Shown here one piece after another: positions 1 through 5,006 of a stretch of 6,785 bases of DNA. The stretch lies in NCBI GenBank assembly GCA_002359465.1, contig DENA01000013.1:95476-102260 (forward strand). Reading direction: 5' to 3'. The notes below the pieces were generated by a model, which saw nothing but the letters and a program-made list of their open reading frames with translations, made no database searches and was not told the DNA's origin. This DNA comes from Ruminococcaceae bacterium UBA2656. GTDB lineage: Bacteria; Bacillota; Clostridia; Oscillospirales; Acutalibacteraceae. Made by a program: the position numbers and the translations under genes. The stretch's first letter is position 1. Every line of letters begins with the position of its first letter.

Positions 1-96
1 TGTCTGTTTTTCGTTTTTATCCGTTTTGTCTTTTTCGTTTTCTTCGTCGCGCTTTATATAATCTTTCTGGTCCTCATTGTGGTCTTTATTGCTCAT
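1..96 (-). CDS. N-terminus of an unidentified charged protein (partial)
   Basis: A minus-strand reading frame starts with ATG at 96-94 and stays open through all 32 codons to the left edge, so the gene is cut off. The start is supported by an AGGAGGG ribosome binding site at 110-104, seven bases upstream, and by a good promoter further upstream (180-208). The visible residues begin MSNKDHNEDQKDY and are extremely hydrophilic: 19 of 32 are Lys, Arg, Asp or Glu, and there is no hydrophobic stretch, so no signal peptide begins in this part. Such a tail often precedes a later membrane anchor or a folded domain. Some clostridial HtrA-type proteases and other single-pass proteins start this way, but nothing here identifies the family. 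The gene is divergent from the acn operon. I am confident that it is a gene; its function is unknown. Confidence 0.72.
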   Translation of the reverse strand, partial: MSNKDHNEDQKDYIKRDEENEKDKTDKNEKQT

Positions 97-103
97 TGAT
101 AAT

Positions 104-110
104 CCCTCCT
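104..110 (-). promoter_or_regulatory. Ribosome binding site of the leftward partial gene
   Basis: Read on the minus strand this is AGGAGGG, a near-perfect Shine-Dalgarno sequence, with seven bases to the ATG at 96-94. It is the main evidence that the truncated 32-codon frame at the left edge is a real gene start. Confidence 0.75.
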
Positions 111-144
111 ACCGCATTATTGTGCCGTAAGAAGGCAATTCTCA

Positions 145-160
145 TACACGGAAATGTGTA
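145..160. repeat. Short inverted repeat TACAC-N6-GTGTA
   Basis: Perfect 5-bp arms at 145-149 and 156-160 flank a 6-bp centre. The repeat lies between the predicted leftward transcription start (about 173) and the leftward gene's ribosome binding site, so it could be a small hairpin in the leader or a half-site pair for a dimeric regulator. Arms this short can arise by chance in AT-rich DNA, so the assignment is weak. Confidence 0.25.
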
Positions 161-179
161 ATTTGAAATATCAATTCAT

Positions 180-208
180 ATTATACCATCTGTTGTGGTA
201 TTCATCAA
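180..208 (-). promoter_or_regulatory. Leftward sigma-A promoter with extended -10
   Basis: On the minus strand, TTGATG (208-203; four of six matches to TTGACA) is followed after 17 bases by a perfect TATAAT (185-180). The -10 is preceded by TGG, which gives the extended form TGGTATAAT. Transcription would start near 173, leaving a leader of about 75 bases before the ATG at 96. Spacing, -10 and the TG extension are all good, so this probably drives the truncated leftward gene. Confidence 0.6.
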
Positions 209-237
209 GAAAATAAAGCGGTAAAATAGGAATGCTA

Positions 238-246
238 TGATATAAT
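238..246 (+). promoter_or_regulatory. Possible upstream second promoter (extended -10) for acn
   Basis: TGATATAAT is a perfect TATAAT with a TG one base upstream, the extended -10 form that can work without a good -35. I see no convincing -35 at 16-18 bases (217-224 reads AGCGGTAA). If active, it would start a transcript near 253, upstream of the stronger promoter at 260-288. In AT-rich DNA it may be fortuitous. Confidence 0.3.
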
Positions 247-259
247 GTAACCGGATAGA

Positions 260-288
260 TTGACAATTTGGCTTTTTTATTGGATAAT
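260..288 (+). promoter_or_regulatory. Main promoter of the acn-icd-rex operon
   Basis: A perfect -35 hexamer TTGACA (260-265) is separated by exactly 17 bases from GATAAT (283-288), which matches five of six positions of TATAAT. The expected transcription start is around 294-296, giving a leader of about 45 bases. No other promoter or terminator is seen between here and the end of rex, so it should drive all three genes. The last base of the -10 and the start point are covered by the Rex-like palindrome at 288-305. Confidence 0.72.
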
Positions 289-305
289 GGTTATATATTT
301 AACTA
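288..305. promoter_or_regulatory. Candidate Rex operator
   Basis: The 18-bp TGGTTATATATTTAACTA has the layout of the clostridial Rex box TTGTTAANNNNTTAACAA and matches 11 of its 14 specified positions (5 of 7 in the left half, 6 of 7 in the right). It overlaps the last base of the -10 and the predicted transcription start of the operon that itself ends in rex, which is a classic repressor position. Rex binds DNA when NADH is low relative to NAD and lets go when NADH rises, so the operon would be de-repressed under reducing conditions. The match is imperfect and the region is AT-rich; position and context carry much of the weight. Other regulators or chance remain possible. Confidence 0.5.
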
Positions 306-338
306 ACTGATCATTCTAAATCGGGAGGAAACTGGATA

Positions 339-2273
339 ATGGGCCTGACTTTAGCGCAAAAAATAATAAAAGCTCATCTTTTAAGCGGAGAAATGACGGC
401 AGGCAGCGATATCGGCTTGAAAATAGACCAGACGCTGACGCAGGACGCCACAGGGACAATGGCCTACCTTGAATTTGAAGCCATGGGCGTTCCGCGGGTG
501 AAAACGGAGCGTTCCGTCGCTTACATTGATCACAATACCCTGCAGACCGGTTTTGAAAATGCGGACGACCACCGGTTCATTCAGTCCGTCGCCAAAAAAC
601 ACGGCATTTATTTTTCACGGCCCGGCAACGGGATCTGCCATCAGGTACATCTGGAACGGTTTGGAATTCCCGGTAAAACGCTGATCGGTTCGGACAGCCA
701 CACCCCCACCGGCGGCGGAATCGGCATGCTGGCCATGGGCGCCGGCGGGCTTGACGTCGCGGTTGCCATGGGCGGCGGCGCGTATTACATCACTATGCCG
801 AAAATACTGCGAATCAATTTAAGCGGCATGCTTTCCCCCTGGGTTTCCGCGAAAGATATCATACTGGAGGTTCTGCGCATTCTGACCGTAAAGGGCGGCG
901 TGGGCAAAATCGTGGAATACGGCGGGGACGGCGTTTCCACTCTGAGCGTGCCGGAGCGCGCGACGATTACAAACATGGGCGCGGAGCTCGGCGCGACTAC
1001 CTCCATCTTCCCTTCCGACGAAGTGACCCTTGCATTTTTAAAAGCGCAGGGCCGCGAAAAGGACTGGATTGAGCTGAAGCCGGACGCGGACGCGGTATAC
1101 GACGAAACCATCTCTATCAATTTATCCGAACTGGTACCGATGGCGGCATGCCCCCACAGCCCGGATGCGGTCAAAAAAGTGGACGAGATCGGCAGCATTA
1201 AAGTGGACCAGGTGTGTATCGGCTCCTGTACCAACTCCTCTTACCGCGACATGATGCGCGTCGCTTCCATACTAAAGGGAAAAACCGTCCACCCCGATGT
1301 GAGCCTCTCGATTGCCCCGGGGTCAAAGCAGGTTTATAATATGCTTGCGCAGAACGGCGCCCTGGCGGACCTGATCGCCGCCGGCGCGCGTATTCTGGAA
1401 TGCGCCTGCGGCCCCTGCATCGGCATGGGACAGTCGCCGAACTCCGCGGGAATTTCACTGAGAACCTTTAACCGCAACTTTGAGGGGCGTTCCGGAACGG
1501 CAGACGGCCGGATTTATCTGGTCAGCCCGGAAACCGCCGCGGCCTCCGCGATTACCGGCGTACTGACGAACCCGCAGACGCTGGGCAAAGAAGCACCCAT
1601 TGCGCAGCCCGAACAGTTTTTGATCAACGACAATATGATTGTCGCGCCCGCCAATGAAAAGGATGCAAAGGACGTAAAAATCCTGCGCGGGCCAAACATC
1701 AAGGAATTTCCGACCACAACGGCGCTGCCGCAGAGCATTGAGGCAAAAGCGCTTCTGAAAGTCGGCGATAATATCACAACCGACCATATTATGCCGGCCG
1801 GGGCAAAAATTCTTCCGTACCGTTCCAATATTCCGTATCTTTCCAACTTCTGTTTTGCCGTCTGCGACAAGGAATTTCCGGAACGCTGCAGGCAAAACGG
1901 CAGGGGCATTATCGTCGGCGGCTCAAACTACGGTCAAGGTTCCTCCCGCGAACACGCCGCGCTGGTGCCGCTGTACCTTGGAATCAAGGCGGTGATTGTG
2001 AAGAGCTTTGCGCGCATTCACTGTGCAAATCTGGCGAACGCGGGAATCCTTCCGCTCATGTTTAAAAATGAGGAGGATTACGACGGGATTGACCAGATGG
2101 ACGAGCTGGAACTGTCGGACATCCGCACCGCGATTGAAAGTGGCGCCGCAGTTACCGTAAAAAACCGGACGAAGGGAACTTCGTTTGAGGCCGAGGCCGT
2201 GCTGAGCGACCGTCAGCGTAAAATGGTGCTTGCCGGAGGCCTTCTGAACTACACAAGGGAACAAAACGGATAA
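339..2273 (+). CDS. acn: Aconitate hydratase (aconitase), compact type
   Basis: This [4Fe-4S] enzyme converts citrate to isocitrate via cis-aconitate in the cytoplasm, the step feeding the isocitrate dehydrogenase encoded next. At 644 residues it is much shorter than bacterial AcnA (about 900) and fits the compact, mitochondrial-related Aquifex-type group. Visible hallmarks are DSHTPTGGG at 119-127, the first cluster cysteine in GSCTNSS (Cys297), the other two in CACGPCIG (Cys357 and Cys360), and the swivel domain (about 470-644) with KVGDNITTDHIMPAG at 474-488 and the substrate-binding GQGSSREHA at 532-540. All three cluster ligands are present, so it should be active. The N-terminus MGLTLAQKI matches the family, and the start has GGGAGG at 323-328, ten bases upstream, a slightly long spacing. 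It is the first gene of a three-gene operon; icd starts 45 bases after its stop. Confidence 0.97.
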   Translation: MGLTLAQKIIKAHLLSGEMTAGSDIGLKIDQTLTQDATGTMAYLEFEAMGVPRVKTERSVAYIDHNTLQTGFENADDHRFIQSVAKKHGIYFSRPGNGICHQVHLERFGIPGKTLIGSDSHTPTGGGIGMLAMGAGGLDVAVAMGGGAYYITMPKILRINLSGMLSPWVSAKDIILEVLRILTVKGGVGKIVEYGGDGVSTLSVPERATITNMGAELGATTSIFPSDEVTLAFLKAQGREKDWIELKPDADAVYDETISINLSELVPMAACPHSPDAVKKVDEIGSIKVDQVCIGSCTNSSYRDMMRVASILKGKTVHPDVSLSIAPGSKQVYNMLAQNGALADLIAAGARILECACGPCIGMGQSPNSAGISLRTFNRNFEGRSGTADGRIYLVSPETAAASAITGVLTNPQTLGKEAPIAQPEQFLINDNMIVAPANEKDAKDVKILRGPNIKEFPTTTALPQSIEAKALLKVGDNITTDHIMPAGAKILPYRSNIPYLSNFCFAVCDKEFPERCRQNGRGIIVGGSNYGQGSSREHAALVPLYLGIKAVIVKSFARIHCANLANAGILPLMFKNEEDYDGIDQMDELELSDIRTAIESGAAVTVKNRTKGTSFEAEAVLSDRQRKMVLAGGLLNYTREQNG

Positions 2274-2318
2274 CGCATCATTCGGCAACGCAGAGTTTAT
2301 GAAAACGGAGGGCAATCA

Positions 2319-3527
2319 ATGAAGAAAATCCAAATGGCGACGCCGCTGGTCGAAATGAACGGCGACGAAATGACCAGAATCATCTGGAAAATGATTAAAG
2401 ATATTTTGCTGACCCCGTATATCGACCTGAAAACGGAATATTATGATTTGGGGCTGGAGAACCGGGACGCAACCGGCGACAAGGTCACGTTCGACTCTGC
2501 TTACGCCACTAAAAAATACGGCGTCGCCGTAAAATGCGCGACCATTACGCCGAATGCGGACAGGGTGCTGGAATACGGTCTGAAAGAAATGTGGAAATCG
2601 CCTAACGGAACCGTCCGCGCGATTTTGGACGGCACCGTTTTCCGTTCACCCATCCTTGTGAAGGGGATTGAACCCTTCATCCGCAACTGGAAGAAACCGA
2701 TTACCATTGCGCGCCACGCCTACGGAGACGTCTACCGCAATGTGGAAATGATCGTCCCAGCCGGCGCAAAAGCCGAGCTTGTCGTTACCAAACGGGACGG
2801 CAGCGAAGAGCACGCGCTGATTCACGATTTTGAGACGGCGGGCATTATTCAGGGACAGCACAACATAGACAAAAGCATTGAGAGTTTTGCGCGTTCCTGC
2901 TTTAACTACGCGCTTGACGTCAAGCAGGATGTATGGTTCTCTTCAAAGGATACGATTTCAAAAAAATATGACCACCGTTTCAAGGATATTTTTCAGGATA
3001 TTTATGAATCGGATTACAGAGAGAAATTTGAAAAAGCAGGCATCACCTATTTCTACACTTTAATTGACGACGCGGTTGCCCGTGTAATCCGTTCAGAAGG
3101 CGGCTACATCTGGGCCTGTAAAAACTATGACGGCGACGTCATGAGCGATATGGTCGCCACGGCTTTCGGCAGCCTTGCCATGATGACGAGCGTGCTCGTC
3201 TCCCCGGACGGCGTATATGAATATGAAGCAGCCCACGGAACCGTACAGCGCCACTATTACAAGCACCTAAAGGGCGAAAAGACATCCACCAATTCCATGG
3301 CTACCCTGTTTGCCTGGACAGGCGCGCTGAAAAAGCGCGGAGAGTTGGACAACCTCCCCTCCCTTGTGGATTTTGCGGAGAAACTTGAAAAAGCGTCGAT
3401 TCAGACAATTGAAAATGGCATTATGACCGGTGACCTTGCCGGCCTTTCCACTCTGTCCAACAAAACGACGGTCGACACCGAAACGTTTTTAAAGGAAGTT
3501 AATAAAAGCCTGATTCGGCTGCTGTAA
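2319..3527 (+). CDS. icd: NADP-dependent isocitrate dehydrogenase, eukaryotic-type
   Basis: Oxidatively decarboxylates isocitrate to 2-oxoglutarate and CO2, producing NADPH, in the cytoplasm. The 402 residues align closely with the homodimeric eukaryotic-type enzymes (human IDH1/2 family) rather than with E. coli Icd. Isocitrate-binding residues fall at the same numbers as in human IDH1: Thr77 (CATITP), Ser94 (KSPNGT), Arg100, Arg109, Arg132 (ARHAYGD) and Tyr139. Lys210 (in KDTISKKYD) and the metal-binding Asp250, Asp273 and Asp277 ([15 protein letters not shown]) are shifted by two. HGTVQRHY with Arg311-His312 corresponds to the pair that grips the 2'-phosphate of NADP, so NADP is the expected cofactor. 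GGAGGG at 2307-2312, six bases before the ATG, supports the start. It is the middle gene of the operon: acn supplies its substrate and rex follows after 30 bases. No defect is seen. Confidence 0.97.
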   Translation: MKKIQMATPLVEMNGDEMTRIIWKMIKDILLTPYIDLKTEYYDLGLENRDATGDKVTFDSAYATKKYGVAVKCATITPNADRVLEYGLKEMWKSPNGTVRAILDGTVFRSPILVKGIEPFIRNWKKPITIARHAYGDVYRNVEMIVPAGAKAELVVTKRDGSEEHALIHDFETAGIIQGQHNIDKSIESFARSCFNYALDVKQDVWFSSKDTISKKYDHRFKDIFQDIYESDYREKFEKAGITYFYTLIDDAVARVIRSEGGYIWACKNYDGDVMSDMVATAFGSLAMMTSVLVSPDGVYEYEAAHGTVQRHYYKHLKGEKTSTNSMATLFAWTGALKKRGELDNLPSLVDFAEKLEKASIQTIENGIMTGDLAGLSTLSNKTTVDTETFLKEVNKSLIRLL

Positions 3528-3557
3528 GCCGGATACAGTATTACGGAGGTAAAGCGT

Positions 3558-4199
3558 ATGCCAAGACGCGAAAACATTTCAATGTCGGTAATCAGAAGAT
3601 TGCCGCGCTACTATCGTTTTTTAACCCATCTGAAACACAAGGGGGTCACAAGGATCTCTTCCACAGAGCTGTCCGTGAAACTGGGACTGACCGCTTCGCA
3701 GATTCGCCAGGACCTGAACTGCTTCGGCGGGTTTGGGCAGCAGGGTTACGGATACATTGTAGACCAGCTCTGTGACGAAATCGGAAATATACTGGGTCTT
3801 TCCAATGAATATAAAGCGATTTTAATCGGCGCCGGAAATTTAGGAAGGGCAATCGCTTCTCACATGTCGTTTGACGAAGAAGGGTTCCGGCTGGTCGGTA
3901 TTTTTGACAGTTCCCCCAGTAAAACCGGAACGCGGATCAATGGCCAGATTGTTCGTGACACAGTAGAGCTGGAAGAATTCTGCCAAAAGGAGCAACCGGC
4001 CATGGCGGTGCTCTGCATCCCCCGCGACGGCGTCCACGTCGTGATTGAACGCCTTTACAATCTGGGCGTGCGCAATTACTGGAATTTCAGCCACTACGAT
4101 ATCGCCATGCGGTATGAGGACACGGTTGTGGAAAACGTTCATTTGAACGACAGCCTGATGACGCTTTGCTACCGGATTTCAAATCCAAGTGAAAAATAG
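3558..4199 (+). CDS. rex: Redox-sensing transcriptional repressor Rex
   Basis: Rex is a dimeric repressor that reads the NADH/NAD ratio and typically controls fermentation, hydrogen and energy genes in Gram-positive bacteria. The 213 residues have the normal length and plan: an N-terminal winged helix (about 1-80) beginning near ISMSVIRRLPRYYR, with recognition helix TASQIRQDLNCFG at 45-57 and wing GFGQQGYGY at 58-66. A Rossmann NAD(H)-binding domain follows, with GAGNLGRA at 91-98 and Asp117 in GIFDSS, then NFSHYD at 176-181 and a C-terminal helix used for domain swapping. The recognition helix has Gln51 where many Rex proteins have Lys. GGAGGT at 3545-3550, seven bases before the ATG, sets the start. 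It is the last gene of the acn-icd-rex unit, just before a strong terminator. A Rex-like operator at the operon promoter suggests autoregulation. Which other promoters it controls cannot be seen here. Confidence 0.96.
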   Translation: MPRRENISMSVIRRLPRYYRFLTHLKHKGVTRISSTELSVKLGLTASQIRQDLNCFGGFGQQGYGYIVDQLCDEIGNILGLSNEYKAILIGAGNLGRAIASHMSFDEEGFRLVGIFDSSPSKTGTRINGQIVRDTVELEEFCQKEQPAMAVLCIPRDGVHVVIERLYNLGVRNYWNFSHYDIAMRYEDTVVENVHLNDSLMTLCYRISNPSEK

Positions 4200-4205
4200 A
4201 ATTTC

Positions 4206-4238
4206 AAAGGGAAAGGGCAAATGTCCTTTCCCTTTTTT
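4206..4238 (+). terminator. Rho-independent terminator after rex
   Basis: A 13-pair stem (4206-4218 with 4223-4235, including one G-U pair) closes a four-base AAAT loop. The run of six T (4233-4238) begins inside the 3' arm. It starts seven bases after the rex stop codon and ends the acn-icd-rex transcript, separating it from lemA. The reverse strand would read AAAGGG into the stem with a short run of T from the AAA at 4206-4208 only, so it is mainly one-directional. Confidence 0.93.
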
Positions 4239-4307
4239 ACCCGGTTCCGCTCGACAAATAAAACATGTTATCGGGATATAATAGTATTGATTTTCCCCGC
4301 TTTTCTT

Positions 4308-4337
4308 TTGGCATAAAATGTGTTACTATTTCATTAT
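4308..4337 (+). promoter_or_regulatory. Candidate promoter A for lemA
   Basis: TTGGCA (4308-4313; five of six) lies 18 bases before CATTAT (4332-4337; four of six). Transcription would begin near 4344, giving a leader of about 84 bases that would contain only the right arm of the inverted repeat at 4331-4408. It competes with candidate B at 4377-4406; neither is decisive. Confidence 0.3.
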
Positions 4338-4408
4338 AGCAATTCCAAAAATACCATAGAATGGATAACATCCGCTTTTCCAGTTCTTATTTGAAATTGC
4401 TACAATGA
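4331..4408. repeat. Widely spaced 14-bp inverted repeat upstream of lemA
   Basis: Left arm TCATTATAGCAATT (4331-4344) and right arm AATTGCTACAATGA (4395-4408) are reverse complements at 13 of 14 positions, separated by 50 bp. The right arm ends five bases before the AAGGAGGT ribosome binding site of lemA. Each arm also holds an extended -10-like sequence: TGCTACAAT on the plus strand in the right arm and TGCTATAAT on the minus strand in the left arm. It could be paired operator half-sites bridged by looping, a long-range stem in a leader RNA, or a divergent promoter pair. Length and match quality make chance less likely, but the arms are AT-rich. Confidence 0.5.
4377..4406 (+). promoter_or_regulatory. 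Candidate promoter B for lemA (extended -10)
   Basis: TTTCCA (4377-4382; four of six) precedes TGCTACAAT (4398-4406), an extended -10 with five of six matches to TATAAT, at 18-base spacing. The start would fall near 4412-4414, immediately at the ribosome binding site, giving an unusually short leader of about 15 bases. That closeness is the main reason for doubt. Confidence 0.35.
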
Positions 4409-4427
4409 TAATAAGGAGGTATGCATT

Positions 4428-4985
4428 ATGAACTGGATGGTATCCGGAATTATTGTTGCGATTATTCTGATCATCGCCCTATGGGTCGCAGGTATGTACA
4501 ATAAGCTCGTCTCTTTCTCCGTAAGGGTGGACAACGGATGGGCGCAGGTGGACGTTCAGCTGAAAAAACGCTTCGACCTTATTCCGAATCTGGTCGAAAC
4601 CGTAAAGGGCTATGCGTCGCACGAAAAATCTACCTTTGAAGAGGTCACCAAATGGCGCAGCGCGGCCATGAGCTCAAAAACGCCCGAAGAGGCGATGGAA
4701 AACAACGCCAAGCTTTCCCGCGCGATTGTGAACCTGTTTGCCACGGCGGAGCAATACCCGGACTTAAAAGCAAACCAGAACTTTCTGGATTTGCAGGGCC
4801 AGCTGAAGGACATTGAAAGCAAAATCGCCTTTGCGCGCCAATTTTACAATGACACCGCAATGAAATACAACGAATATGTCATGCACTTCCCATCCAATAT
4901 TATTGCTTCCATTTTTCATTTCGGCCAGAAAAAATACTTTGAAATCGCGGAAGCCGACAAAGCTGTACCACAGGTCAAATTCTGA
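4428..4985 (+). CDS. lemA: LemA family membrane protein
   Basis: LemA proteins are small, widespread, single-pass membrane proteins whose biochemical role is unclear. The 185 residues match the family's usual length. An N-terminal membrane helix at about 5-23 is followed, after GMYNKLVSF, by the family signature VDNGWAQVDVQLKKRFDLIP at 34-53 and LVETVKGYASHE at 55-66. The rest is predicted to be mostly helical, ending with FARQFYNDTAMKYNEY (135-150) and FPSNIIASIF. The short N-terminal segment is likely outside, or the helix may act as an uncleaved signal anchor; the orientation is not settled by the sequence. AAGGAGGT at 4413-4420, seven bases before ATG, is an excellent ribosome binding site. 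Twenty-one bases separate it from a DUF2207 protein, a common partner, so the two should be co-transcribed and may work together at the membrane. It is separated from rex by a terminator and so belongs to a different transcription unit. Confidence 0.95.
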   Translation: MNWMVSGIIVAIILIIALWVAGMYNKLVSFSVRVDNGWAQVDVQLKKRFDLIPNLVETVKGYASHEKSTFEEVTKWRSAAMSSKTPEEAMENNAKLSRAIVNLFATAEQYPDLKANQNFLDLQGQLKDIESKIAFARQFYNDTAMKYNEYVMHFPSNIIASIFHFGQKKYFEIAEADKAVPQVKF

Positions 4986-4997
4986 TATTCTGTGGAT

Positions 4998-5002
4998 GGA
5001 GG
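4998..5002 (+). promoter_or_regulatory. Close-set ribosome binding site of the DUF2207 gene
   Basis: GGAGG sits only four bases before the ATG at 5007, shorter than the six to ten bases seen for the other genes here. No better in-frame start lies upstream, because the lemA stop is at 4983-4985. The next in-frame Met is codon 12, inside the signal-peptide region, and has no such site. It therefore fixes the start, perhaps with reduced efficiency or coupling to lemA translation. Confidence 0.6.
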
Positions 5003-5006
5003 AAAC

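Noticed and set aside
785..2315. Several minus-strand open frames of 130-149 codons opposite acn
   Set aside because: They lie opposite an undoubted aconitase gene, show no recognisable motif and have low-complexity compositions typical of the antisense of GC-rich codons.
3522..3538. Small hairpin CTGTA-N7-TACAG across the icd stop codon
   Set aside because: The stem has only five pairs and no T-run follows, so it is not a terminator; it is probably incidental between co-transcribed icd and rex.
4251..4282. TCGACA followed by a perfect TATAAT upstream of lemA
   Set aside because: The spacing is 20 bases, too long for a normal sigma-A promoter, and the -10 has no TG extension.
4265..4339. 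Possible 24-codon leader peptide beginning MLSGYNS between rex and lemA
   Set aside because: No ribosome binding site precedes the ATG and it shows no regulatory codon run.
4261..4345. Possible Rex boxes upstream of lemA (TGTTATC and TGTTACT stretches)
   Set aside because: Neither has a matching TAACAA-type half at the required spacing.
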